21,386 nucleotides of DNA, from positions 1 through 21,386 of the forward strand of contig CALDQY010000155.1 in assembly GCA_937911445.1 (NCBI GenBank). The letters are read 5' to 3'. Numbering within the stretch: the first letter of the stretch is position 1; each line of letters starts with the position of its first letter. This document shows, one piece after another, positions 1 to 6,887 of the stretch. The stretch comes from an uncultured Rhodobiaceae bacterium (GTDB lineage Archaea > Thermoplasmatota > Poseidoniia > Poseidoniales > Poseidoniaceae). Under the pieces are notes generated by a model, which saw only the letters and a list, made by a program, of their open reading frames with translations, did not search any database and had not been told where the DNA came from. A program made the translations under genes and the position numbers.

Positions 1-77
1 GGTAGCGAGGGATGGATTTGAACCATCGATCTCCGGGTTATGAGCCCGACGGGATATCCAGACTACCCCACCTCGCT
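1..77 (-). tRNA. Initiator tRNA-Met (anticodon CAU)
   Basis: Read on the minus strand, a full cloverleaf is visible. The 7-bp acceptor stem pairs 71-77 with 4-10, the anticodon loop is CTCATAA, the T loop is TTCAAAT, the discriminator base is A (position 3), and the first two bases of an encoded CCA end (positions 2-1) run off the window. Two traits point to the initiator rather than the elongator tRNA-Met: an A1-U72 first pair, and three consecutive G-C pairs (GGG/CCC) at the base of the anticodon stem. Both are classic archaeal and eukaryotic initiator marks. No intron is present. It would carry the methionine that starts every protein. The gene runs away from the lipoprotein gene that follows. 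Confidence 0.95.
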
Positions 78-117
78 GATTCAAACGCCACAGTCCTTCC
101 CTTTGAAACCACCGATG

Positions 118-132
118 TGGTATTTTTTCATC
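118..132. promoter_or_regulatory. AT-rich box between tRNA and lipoprotein gene
   Basis: The sequence TATTTTTTC (minus strand GAAAAAATA) is the only A/T-rich block in the spacer between the initiator tRNA and the lipoprotein gene. It lies about 48 bp upstream of the tRNA 5' end and about 53 bp upstream of the lipoprotein ATG. It could serve as a TATA box for either gene if a leader of about 20-25 nt exists. Which gene it serves cannot be decided from sequence. Confidence 0.25.
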
Positions 133-177
133 CTCTTTCGGCACTGTCTTCTTCAAGGATGACCTACAAGTAGTGCC

Positions 178-999
178 ATGGGCGGACGAGCAGGGGTTGT
201 CTTGTTGTCATCGCTCTTGTTGTGCTCGATGCTTGTTGGCTGTTTTGGAAGCGACGATTTGGACCAGAAAGAACTCATTGACTTGGTTGTGCATTACGAT
301 GCAACCAATGGAACAATCCAACAATCGTTCATCGGCGGATCTCAAATCTCATTTAGTGGTGTTACCTTTAGTTTTGATTTTGCTCGAACAACATCCGACT
401 ATGGCCTGAAAACTTTCACGCTCGACCCAGGTGACGGTCGCTCAATCATCAGCATCGATGCTTCTGAATCAGCAAACATCGACGTCGAATACCAAATTCA
501 TGGGATGTATGCAGTCATCCTAGCAGCAACCGACATCAACGACAATACTGCGAACATGACGGTTGTACTACGAGTCGAGCATTCGATTGAATGGAGCGAA
601 GCAAACTCAGCAGATCCAGATACAATGGAAATCAACACAACTCCTGGGAACGAAAATTTCAATCCAAAGCAGGTCGTTATTGAATCGGTTGTTGAAAACC
701 CGAGTATATTTGGCACGCCTGGAAGCCCTGTCACTGTCACATGGGAGCTTACGGACCCTGAATCAAACAGCAAAGGCAGCAACACAGAACAGATAGCTGA
801 TGGACAATCAGGCATGTGGGATTTTGATCTAAACTTTCCTGACCAAGGCGTCCACGATTTGACCGTTACCATTGATCAGGGAACAGACCGAGTGAACATC
901 AATCACATCATCGACATTCTTTACGAACAGGAAGAATCTGTACCAAACCCATATCAGCAAGACAATGAATCTGAAGAAGAGAATTCTGAAAGTGAATGA
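178..999 (+). CDS. Secreted lipoprotein with PKD-like beta domains
   Basis: The 273-residue protein opens with a hydrophobic signal (about residues 5-20) ending in a lipobox, LVGC, with Cys22 as the likely lipidated residue. It should therefore sit on the outer face of the membrane. Residues about 45-130 resemble a PKD/Ig-like beta sandwich (a stretch with DPGDG, then YQIHGMYAVILAATD and a TV-rich strand). A second beta-rich part (about 165-250) contains TVTWELTDPES and GVHDLTVTI. The end (about 253-273) is a disordered Glu/Ser/Asn tail. Several Asn-X-Ser/Thr sites could be N-glycosylated, as is common on archaeal surface proteins. Domain assignment is by pattern only. The ligand or role is unknown; it could be adhesion or part of a substrate-binding surface complex. 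It stands alone, 104 bp before radA. Confidence 0.72.
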   Translation: MGGRAGVVLLSSLLLCSMLVGCFGSDDLDQKELIDLVVHYDATNGTIQQSFIGGSQISFSGVTFSFDFARTTSDYGLKTFTLDPGDGRSIISIDASESANIDVEYQIHGMYAVILAATDINDNTANMTVVLRVEHSIEWSEANSADPDTMEINTTPGNENFNPKQVVIESVVENPSIFGTPGSPVTVTWELTDPESNSKGSNTEQIADGQSGMWDFDLNFPDQGVHDLTVTIDQGTDRVNINHIIDILYEQEESVPNPYQQDNESEEENSESE

Positions 1000-1075
1000 A
1001 AAGTGAAATTCGGTATCATGCGGCGATGGCCGAGTTCTTGTTCAGATTTCATTAGCCATTTGTCCCATTCTTCGC

Positions 1076-1085
1076 TTGATATACC
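1076..1085 (+). promoter_or_regulatory. TATA-like box of radA
   Basis: TTGATATACC is centred about 23 nt before the radA ATG at 1104. That distance places the transcription start at or next to the start codon, which implies a leaderless mRNA. No Shine-Dalgarno-like run precedes the ATG, in agreement with this. Confidence 0.45.
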
Positions 1086-1103
1086 CTCAGCCATTGGTTT
1101 GGC

Positions 1104-2150
1104 ATGAGTGATACAATGAGCACAAAAACAAAGAAGAAAACAACAAGTAAGAAGAATGAAGTCCCTACTGAAGACGAAGTGGTACCAATGGAAGTCGTAG
1201 ATGAAGAGGTTCCCGAAGTCAAAATCGAGGACTTACCCGGAGTCGGTCCAGCAACAGCTGAAAAGCTCCGAGAAGCCGGATTTGACGAACTTCTCTCCCT
1301 TGCAGTCATGTCACCTGCAGACCTTGCGGAACAAGCCGAACTTGGTGAAGCAGTAGCGGGTAAGATCATCAATGCTGCCAAGAAAATGGCCAACATCGGT
1401 GGTTTCGTTTCTGGTGTAGCGCTCCTCGATCGTCGTCGAGAAGTTCAGAAGCTCTCATCCAAAGTCCAGTCAATTGACGACCTCCTTGGAGGAGGATTCG
1501 AAACACAGGCTCTCGTCGAAGTGTACGGTGCATTCGGTTCTGGGAAGACCCAAATTGGACACCAACTTGCCGTCAACTGTACCATGCCCATTGAAGATGG
1601 TGGTTTTGATGGCGATGTTTTCTACATCGACACTGAGGACACATTCCGTCCGGAGCGAATAACTCAGATGGCCCGTGGACATGGTCTTGATCCAGACACG
1701 GTCCTGAGTCGAATTCACGTTGCACGTGCATACAACTCTGCGCATCAAATGCTCCTAGCTGAAGAAATCAAGCGTATGAGCAAGGGACTCAATGTCAAGA
1801 TGATCATCGTCGATTCGCTTACAAGCCACTTCCGTGCGGAATTTATCGGTCGCGGCATGCTTGCAAACCGACAACAGAAACTGAACCGTCACCTCAAAGA
1901 TCTCAAGCAACTCGCTGACGTCAACAATGCACTCGTTTTGGTCACAAATCAAGTCCACTCCAAGCCTGATGCCATGTGGGGAGCCCCCACCAAGCCAATC
2001 GGTGGCCACGTTCTCGCTCACGCCTCTACCTTCCGACTTTATCTCCGGAAGGCGAAGGGTGGTCGACGCATCGCACGACTCGTTGACTCTCCAAACCTAC
2101 CGGACGGCGAGTGTGTCTACCAGGTAACACAAGAAGGTCTCCGAGATTGA
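1104..2150 (+). CDS. radA: DNA repair and recombination protein RadA
   Basis: The 348-residue protein matches the archaeal RecA/Rad51 recombinase, which forms ATP-dependent filaments on single-stranded DNA and drives strand exchange in homologous recombination. Residues 1-37 are a charged Lys/Thr then Glu-rich tail. Residues 41-95 carry the helix-hairpin-helix domain (EDLPGVGPATAEKL), and FVSG (101-104) is the linker motif used for filament contacts. Walker A is GAFGSGKT (142-149) and Walker B is MIIVD (233-237), followed by the SLTSHFRAEFIGRG stretch. TNQVHSKPD (about 271-279) and the GGHVLAHASTFRLYLRK region complete the DNA-binding L2 and C-terminal core. Length is usual for the family (about 320-350). 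The start is an ATG with a TATA-like box about 23 nt upstream. ftsZ follows 71 bp later on the same strand. Confidence 0.97.
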   Translation: MSDTMSTKTKKKTTSKKNEVPTEDEVVPMEVVDEEVPEVKIEDLPGVGPATAEKLREAGFDELLSLAVMSPADLAEQAELGEAVAGKIINAAKKMANIGGFVSGVALLDRRREVQKLSSKVQSIDDLLGGGFETQALVEVYGAFGSGKTQIGHQLAVNCTMPIEDGGFDGDVFYIDTEDTFRPERITQMARGHGLDPDTVLSRIHVARAYNSAHQMLLAEEIKRMSKGLNVKMIIVDSLTSHFRAEFIGRGMLANRQQKLNRHLKDLKQLADVNNALVLVTNQVHSKPDAMWGAPTKPIGGHVLAHASTFRLYLRKAKGGRRIARLVDSPNLPDGECVYQVTQEGLRD

Positions 2151-2189
2151 TTTAGTATGCTGAAACCGCTTCGATGATGGAAGTTTGGT

Positions 2190-2199
2190 GCAATACATT
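2190..2199 (+). promoter_or_regulatory. Possible weak TATA box of ftsZ
   Basis: GCAATACATT lies about 26 nt before the ATG at 2222. The spacing fits a leaderless start, but the match to a TATA element is poor and read-through from radA is equally possible. An ATG at 2211 in another frame opens only an 11-codon reading frame and is not used here. Confidence 0.25.
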
Positions 2200-2221
2200 C
2201 AAGTTAGGATGAATCAAGATA

Positions 2222-3355
2222 ATGACCATGCGCCATTTGATTGAACGAGTTTTGGAACTATCTGATGAGGAAATTGTACCTCAACTCGATCCTCAGCCCA
2301 ACGGCCAAGGCACAGATGAAGAGCTTCGAGCATTGCTTGAATCGCTTCAACCTCGAATCCGTGTGTACGGAGTCGGCGGTGCTGGTTGTAACGCAGTCGG
2401 TCGGCTTGATGCTGAAGGTCTGTTCGAGAACTCATTCGTTACAGGCTACGCCATTAACACAGATGCCCAGGCGCTCCTTATGTCTCCTCTCGAACACAAA
2501 GTTCTGATCGGACGAACTGCACGAGGCAGAGGGGCTGGAGGAGACCCAACAAAAGGTGAAGCTGCAGCTCTAGAATCCGAAATGGCGCTTCGAGGCATCA
2601 CCACCGATACACAACTTGCGATTATTGCTGCGGGTATGGGAGGTGGTTCCGGTACCGGAGCGGCAGGGCATATCGCACGATTGGCAAAGGAACAGGGCGC
2701 GATGACCATCGCCGTGGTCACTTATCCATTCAAATCCGAAGGAGCGACACGCAAAGAAAATGCGGAATGGGGTCTTGAGCGCCTACGTGAACACTGCGAT
2801 ACGATTCTCGTGATTCCAAATGAGCGCCTCCTTGAAATTGAAGGCGTGAAGGATCTTCCACTCGCTAGTGCTTTCCGAGTTGGAGATGAACTCCTCGTAC
2901 GTTCCATCATCGGTGTCACTGAATTGCTCACGCGAGATGGAATGGTGAACCTTGACTTTGAGGATCTCAAAGCCGTTATTCATTCAGGAGCAGGGGTAGC
3001 GATGATTGGTCTTGGTGCAGGTTCTGGGCCCGGAAGAGCTGAAGAAGCTACATTGGAAGCCCTACATTCGCCCCTACTCGATCTCGACTTTAGCGATGCT
3101 CGCGGTGCGCTCATCAATGTCGTCGGGGGCAACAATCTCACCTTAGGAGAGGCGGAACGTTGCGCTCAAATCATCACAGAGCGTATCTCGCCTCATGCAA
3201 AAATCATCTGGGGAACCGCTGTTGATGAAACACTGGATGATGAAATTCGCGTCATGCTCGTGCTAACGGGTGTTAAGAGCGAACAAATTCACGGATCCTC
3301 GGAACGTCGTCAGCTCAAAGCACTGCGGAGCAGTACAATTGAATTTGTCAATTGA
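2222..3355 (+). CDS. ftsZ: Cell division protein FtsZ (archaeal tubulin homologue)
   Basis: The 377-residue GTPase should polymerise into the division ring at mid-cell. The GTP-binding start is VYGVGGAGCNAVGRL (about 48-62). The tubulin signature reads GGGSGTG at 140-146, with Ser in place of the usual Thr at the fourth position. The catalytic T7 loop NLDFEDLK (233-240) keeps the acidic residues Asp235 and Asp238, which hydrolyse GTP in the neighbouring subunit. The C-terminal tubulin fold follows (ALINVVGGNNLTLGEAE, then IIWGTAVDE and VMLVLTGV). An acidic 40-residue N-terminal extension precedes the fold. The C-terminus is short (about 20 residues after the fold), without a clear conserved tail peptide. 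Whether it is an FtsZ1 or FtsZ2 type was not settled. The stop codon abuts that of the opposing downstream gene. Confidence 0.96.
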   Translation: MTMRHLIERVLELSDEEIVPQLDPQPNGQGTDEELRALLESLQPRIRVYGVGGAGCNAVGRLDAEGLFENSFVTGYAINTDAQALLMSPLEHKVLIGRTARGRGAGGDPTKGEAAALESEMALRGITTDTQLAIIAAGMGGGSGTGAAGHIARLAKEQGAMTIAVVTYPFKSEGATRKENAEWGLERLREHCDTILVIPNERLLEIEGVKDLPLASAFRVGDELLVRSIIGVTELLTRDGMVNLDFEDLKAVIHSGAGVAMIGLGAGSGPGRAEEATLEALHSPLLDLDFSDARGALINVVGGNNLTLGEAERCAQIITERISPHAKIIWGTAVDETLDDEIRVMLVLTGVKSEQIHGSSERRQLKALRSSTIEFVN

Positions 3356-3961
3356 TCAGTCACGCAATGTAATGATGAGCAACCCTACAAGTGCTACCAT
3401 CGAAACCAAACCAACGCTGTAGTCCATCGGGCTGAACCCATCTGCTTGGTCTGAAAAAATTTCACCATCGTACTCTACACCTGGCAATCGGAGACTGAGA
3501 CTGTTCCACGCATCTTCAGAACTCGCTTGATTACCATTCACTGCATTGCCGTATACTGTGAAGTCAACATACGATGCATTGTCTTCTGGACTTACGAATG
3601 AAAGGTTCCAACTGCGAACCATATTACCGGATTCAGTGTGTGTCCATCCATCGTCTAATTCTTGAATCAAACCGGCTGATTCATCAAAGGTGATGGAACC
3701 GCCAACAACCAGCATTCTGAACCCCCCGATTGAACCATTTGGATTTGCTGCAACCTTTTCAGACTCTACGATGATGGAAAAATTGTAGATTGTATTCGAT
3801 TCGTAGGATTCTGGCAACCCTTCAATCCACACAGTCGTAGATTGATCCCTGTCTCCGTGACATAAGCATCCTTCATTCGCAGATTTACCGATACCGGATG
3901 GTGCAGAAACAGCGACTTGCGAAAGGAGAGCGAGAACAAGCACAACAACAACCGCTCGCAT
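3356..3961 (-). CDS. Secreted CxCH-motif protein, Reeler/anchor-V-like
   Basis: The 201-residue product has a signal peptide (1-20, ending VAVSA), then a conserved-looking GCLCHGD segment with Cys32, Cys34 and His35. A beta-rich domain follows, containing SIGGFRMLVVGG, and a single C-terminal membrane helix (about 181-200) ends the protein. The order of a Cys/His motif, then a domain with a GGF strand, then a C-terminal anchor resembles the Reeler-like choice-of-anchor V proteins, which usually carry a CxxCH heme site. Here only one residue separates the cysteines, so covalent heme binding is uncertain. The ATG at 3961 is chosen over a TTG 21 nt upstream because a TATA-like box lies about 23 nt before it. 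It should face the outside of the cell; function unknown. Confidence 0.65.
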   Translation of the reverse strand: MRAVVVVLVLALLSQVAVSAPSGIGKSANEGCLCHGDRDQSTTVWIEGLPESYESNTIYNFSIIVESEKVAANPNGSIGGFRMLVVGGSITFDESAGLIQELDDGWTHTESGNMVRSWNLSFVSPEDNASYVDFTVYGNAVNGNQASSEDAWNSLSLRLPGVEYDGEIFSDQADGFSPMDYSVGLVSMVALVGLLIITLRD

Positions 3962-3979
3962 CTCAATCCTCAATTCAAC

Positions 3980-3990
3980 CAAAAATACCC
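3980..3990 (-). promoter_or_regulatory. TATA-like box of the CxCH protein gene
   Basis: On the minus strand GGTATTTTTGG is centred about 23 nt before the ATG at 3961, with a purine-rich GGAGG flank on its upstream side that could act as a BRE. It supports a leaderless start at 3961 and argues against the upstream TTG, which would lie inside the box. Confidence 0.45.
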
Positions 3991-4066
3991 TCCATTTGAA
4001 TCTTCATGTTCGATGCAGAAGGAACAATAGTTCAAAAGTGAATCACGGAGATTTCATTCTGATAAC

Positions 4067-4558
4067 ATGGATTTTGACCAACCAATTACGCCGGATTTCA
4101 ACGCTGATGAGGTCGATTTTTTTGCTGAATTAGGTGCTCTATCATCGGTACAGCCCGCTTCGTCGAACCCACTGCACAACATTTTGCTTGAGGAAGAGGA
4201 GCATGAAATGCCTGAAGTTGATCCTGTGCTCGTTGCTGAATTGCTCCAAGTTCTCGCCCAACACAACATTCGTCAACAATCCGAAGATGGTTTTGATGCA
4301 CTTCCTGAGAACGCGCAAAACATTGACTTGAATTCAGCTAGAGTCACGCTCTCAGATGATGAATACCGTCTTTCTCTCCTCGTCGAACTTCAAGGTAATC
4401 AGCAAATTCGACCGTGTGTCCGAGTTCAACACAATGCTGGAGATTTTGATTTCGTTGAAGAGAACAACATCCCCTCCGTTTGGAAACCACTGTATGATTT
4501 GTTGGAGAACGCCTTCAAACAGGCAATTCAGTCTTTGAAATCCAGCACTTACTTCTGA
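4067..4558 (+). CDS. Acidic protein of unknown function
   Basis: This 163-residue protein was not recognised. Residues 1-50 are acidic and probably flexible (MDFDQPITPDF..., then a LEEEEHEMPEVD run). Residues 52-75 form a likely helix (VLVAELLQVLAQHNIRQQ), 90-125 look like beta strands (SARVTLSDDEYRLSLLVEL, then IRPCVRV), and 139-158 are a C-terminal amphipathic helix. There is no signal peptide, membrane helix or metal-binding cluster apart from a single Cys. It is probably a cytoplasmic protein that binds a partner. Its last 10 bp overlap the end of the opposing OsmC gene. The reading frame is favoured over others by codon pattern and by its acidic composition, which matches the neighbours. 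Confidence 0.7.
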   Translation: MDFDQPITPDFNADEVDFFAELGALSSVQPASSNPLHNILLEEEEHEMPEVDPVLVAELLQVLAQHNIRQQSEDGFDALPENAQNIDLNSARVTLSDDEYRLSLLVELQGNQQIRPCVRVQHNAGDFDFVEENNIPSVWKPLYDLLENAFKQAIQSLKSSTYF

Positions 4559-4935
4559 TGAAGCACAAGATCCCAGACAATCTCGATGTTCTCGTCAAGT
4601 GAGTTTGAAACAGAACAGTACTTTTCATGGGACTTTTCGATTGTCCTTCGAACGAGTTTCTCTGGAACATCGCCTTCGACATGGTAGGTCATGTTGACCT
4701 TTGTGAACGAACGAGGATACTCCTCCCTGCGATCGGCATCCAAATCGACCCAAACTTGTCCAAATTCACGATTTTTCAAGCCTACAACGACATCGACAAT
4801 GGAACATGCTCCAATCATCTGCAAGAAGATCTGCATGGGCGATGGACCATCCTCCCAATCAACATCGATGGATTGGCCCCGTTCGTTTTCGCAGTCGAGT
4901 TGTGTCCCGCCGGCCCAAGTTACCTTCGCTCGCAT
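4549..4935 (-). CDS. OsmC/Ohr family peroxiredoxin-like protein
   Basis: The 128-residue protein matches the OsmC fold. These are small thiol peroxidases that reduce organic hydroperoxides using two reactive cysteines. Cys44 lies in the family motif PSPMQIFLQMIGACSIVDVV at the start of the central helix, and Cys107 lies in SHEKYCSVSNSL. Both are in the expected places. The N-terminal strand VTWAGGTQLDCENERG and the core ending EIVWDLVLHQK also fit. It belongs to the YhfA-like general OsmC group more than to Ohr, judged by length and the CSVSNSL motif. The natural substrate is unknown. It is transcribed away from isocitrate dehydrogenase across a 49-bp spacer, and its 3' end overlaps the preceding unknown gene by 10 bp. 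Confidence 0.9.
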   Translation of the reverse strand: MRAKVTWAGGTQLDCENERGQSIDVDWEDGPSPMQIFLQMIGACSIVDVVVGLKNREFGQVWVDLDADRREEYPRSFTKVNMTYHVEGDVPEKLVRRTIEKSHEKYCSVSNSLDENIEIVWDLVLHQK

Positions 4936-4984
4936 AGAAACAATCGCATCGGTTGGTTCTTGAAGTGGTTATTGGTGGGTCGGT

Positions 4985-6220
4985 ATGAGAACTATGAGCG
5001 GCGAACCTGTTGTCATGCAAAATGGAAAACTTCACATCCCAAACAATCCAATTATCCACTACATCGAAGGAGATGGAATTGGTGTTGACATTAGCCCAGT
5101 CATGATTTCCGTTGTTGATGCAGCTGTCTCAAAAGCATACAACGATGAAAAGCAAATTGCTTGGAACGAAGTTCTCGCCGGTGAGAAGGCATTCAATGCA
5201 ACTGGAGAGTGGCTTCCTGAAGCTACGCTCGATGCTATGCGCTCAGGTCTTGTATCCATCAAAGGCCCACTCACCACCCCTGTCGGCGGTGGAATCCGAT
5301 CACTCAATGTCGCTCTTCGACAAAAACTGGATCTCTTCGCTTGTGTTCGTCCAGTTCGATGGTACGATGGTACGCCATCTCCAGTCAAAACACCTGGTGA
5401 TGTTGACATGATTATCTTCCGTGAGAACAGTGAAGACGTTTACGCTGGTATTGAGTGGGAAGCTGGTTCCGAAGGCGTCAAGAAATTGATTGATTTCTTG
5501 ACCAATGAGATGGGTGTTGATAAGATTCGATTCCCTGAAACATCAGGCATTGGAATCAAACCAATCAGTCAAGAGGGAACAAACCGAATTGTTCGAGCTG
5601 CACTTCAATACGCAATTGACAACGACAAGGAGAGTGTTACGCTTGTTCACAAAGGGAACATCATGAAGTTCACAGAGGGTGGATTCCGTGACTGGGGATA
5701 CCAGCTCGCGAAGGAAGAATTTGGTGCAGTCGAACTTGACGGTGGACCTTGGTGCACCATGAAAAACCCAATCACTGAAAACGAGATCATCATCAAGGAC
5801 GTTATCGCAGATGCCATGCTCCAACAAATTATCACACGTCCTGCAGAATACAGTGTTCTTGCAACCATGAATTTGAACGGCGACTACATCTCGGATGCAC
5901 TCGCAGCTCAAGTTGGTGGCATTGGTATTGCTCCAGGTGCGAACATCAACTACGACACGGGAATTTCAATCTTTGAAGCAACCCACGGAACTGCACCAAA
6001 ATATGCAGGACAAGACAAGGTCAATCCCGGATCGCTTATCCTCTCTGCAGAAATGATGCTACGTCACATGGGCTGGGTCGAAGCCGCAGATTTGATTGTC
6101 AAGGGAATGGAAGGCGCGATTAGTGCGAAGACAGTCACATACGACTTTGAACGCCTGATGGACGATGCTACTCTGCTGTCATGCTCTGCCTTCGGTGAAG
6201 CACTCATCGCACACATGTGA
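4985..6220 (+). CDS. icd: Isocitrate dehydrogenase, NADP-type
   Basis: The 411-residue enzyme oxidises and decarboxylates isocitrate to 2-oxoglutarate in the TCA cycle. The substrate loop has Ser106 in GGGIRSLNVALRQ, with Arg112, Arg122 and Arg146 (FRENSEDVYAG, with Tyr153) positioned to hold isocitrate. Lys223 lies in VHKGNIMKFTEG, and the Mg2+-binding aspartates Asp300 and Asp304 lie in NLNGDYISDALA. The cofactor site reads HGTAPKYAG (334-342), with Lys339 and Tyr340 as in the NADP-specific bacterial enzyme. It is therefore expected to make NADPH and supply 2-oxoglutarate for glutamate synthesis. Length matches the E. coli-type dimeric enzyme (416). A GGTGGG run 5-10 nt upstream supports the ATG at 4985, although ATGs at 4994 and 5015 are also in frame. 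The methyltransferase gene starts 10 bp after its stop. Confidence 0.97.
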   Translation: MRTMSGEPVVMQNGKLHIPNNPIIHYIEGDGIGVDISPVMISVVDAAVSKAYNDEKQIAWNEVLAGEKAFNATGEWLPEATLDAMRSGLVSIKGPLTTPVGGGIRSLNVALRQKLDLFACVRPVRWYDGTPSPVKTPGDVDMIIFRENSEDVYAGIEWEAGSEGVKKLIDFLTNEMGVDKIRFPETSGIGIKPISQEGTNRIVRAALQYAIDNDKESVTLVHKGNIMKFTEGGFRDWGYQLAKEEFGAVELDGGPWCTMKNPITENEIIIKDVIADAMLQQIITRPAEYSVLATMNLNGDYISDALAAQVGGIGIAPGANINYDTGISIFEATHGTAPKYAGQDKVNPGSLILSAEMMLRHMGWVEAADLIVKGMEGAISAKTVTYDFERLMDDATLLSCSAFGEALIAHM

Positions 6221-6230
6221 AGGGGTTGAC

Positions 6231-6887
6231 ATGGACGACGTTCGTAAGATGCTACGAAATCTCTCGGATGCAGCAAACGAACGCGGCGCTCCATTGGACT
6301 GGTTCGAAGATCTGTACGAAGTCGCAGAAAAAGATCGCAACCTTATCCCATGGTCAAAGGGTGAACCTCATCCATTCCTCGTCGATTGGTTGGACAACCA
6401 TTCAGAACCAAAGACTGGCAATGCTTTGGTCGTTGGCTGTGGCCTTGGTGAGGACGCAGTGTTCCTAGCAGAGAGAGGATGGAACGTAACGGCCTTCGAT
6501 TTGTCAGCATCCGCCATCGATTGGGTCAAGGAAATACATTCGCACCCATCCATATCTTGGGAAGTAGGTGACTTGCTCAATCCGCATCCTGCTTGGATTG
6601 GAGCATTTGATTTCGTTTTGGAGGTACACATTTTGCAAGCAATTCCTGAATCATTCCGTATCCCTGCTTCAACGAACTTAGCGCCACTCGTCGGTCAAGA
6701 AGGATTTCTGATGTGCATTGGACGAATGAATCCAGCAACGCCAATTGAAGTCGATGGCCCTCCATGGCCATTGGACCGTTCGTTTATTGAATCCATAGGA
6801 AGTGAACTCAATCGGATTGACTTCTATTCGATTCAGTACGAAGAGGAAGAACATCTACGCTACAGGGCAGTTTGGATGCGGTCATGA
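6231..6887 (+). CDS. Class I SAM-dependent methyltransferase (TPMT-like)
   Basis: The 218-residue protein has a Rossmann methyltransferase fold. Motif I is LVVGCGLGED (66-75), followed by an acidic end of strand 2, WNVTAFDLSASAI with Asp90, which binds the ribose of S-adenosylmethionine. VGDLL (112-116) and FDFVLEVHIL (127-135) fit motifs II-III. The approach sequence LIPWSKGEPHPFL (38-50) resembles the thiopurine-methyltransferase-like group, which often methylates small molecules such as thiols, selenols or halides. The actual substrate cannot be inferred. The ATG at 6231 is preferred to upstream in-frame codons because AAGGGG stands 6-10 nt before it and because upstream starts would lie inside icd. 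It forms a two-gene unit with icd. Its stop shares the palindrome TCATGA with the opposing gene. Confidence 0.85.
   Translation: MDDVRKMLRNLSDAANERGAPLDWFEDLYEVAEKDRNLIPWSKGEPHPFLVDWLDNHSEPKTGNALVVGCGLGEDAVFLAERGWNVTAFDLSASAIDWVKEIHSHPSISWEVGDLLNPHPAWIGAFDFVLEVHILQAIPESFRIPASTNLAPLVGQEGFLMCIGRMNPATPIEVDGPPWPLDRSFIESIGSELNRIDFYSIQYEEEEHLRYRAVWMRS

Noticed and set aside
498..872. Minus-strand open frame inside the lipoprotein gene
   Set aside because: It has no recognisable domain and is opposite a gene with a lipobox and coherent domain pattern.
1052..1396. Minus-strand open frame inside the start of radA
   Set aside because: Its Ser/Thr/Val-rich, low-complexity protein is the reverse reading of the Lys/Glu tail of RadA; no start signal or family match.
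3353..6887. Palindromes TGATCA and TCATGA at gene junctions as restriction or binding sites
   Set aside because: They are fully explained by paired stop codons of convergent genes.
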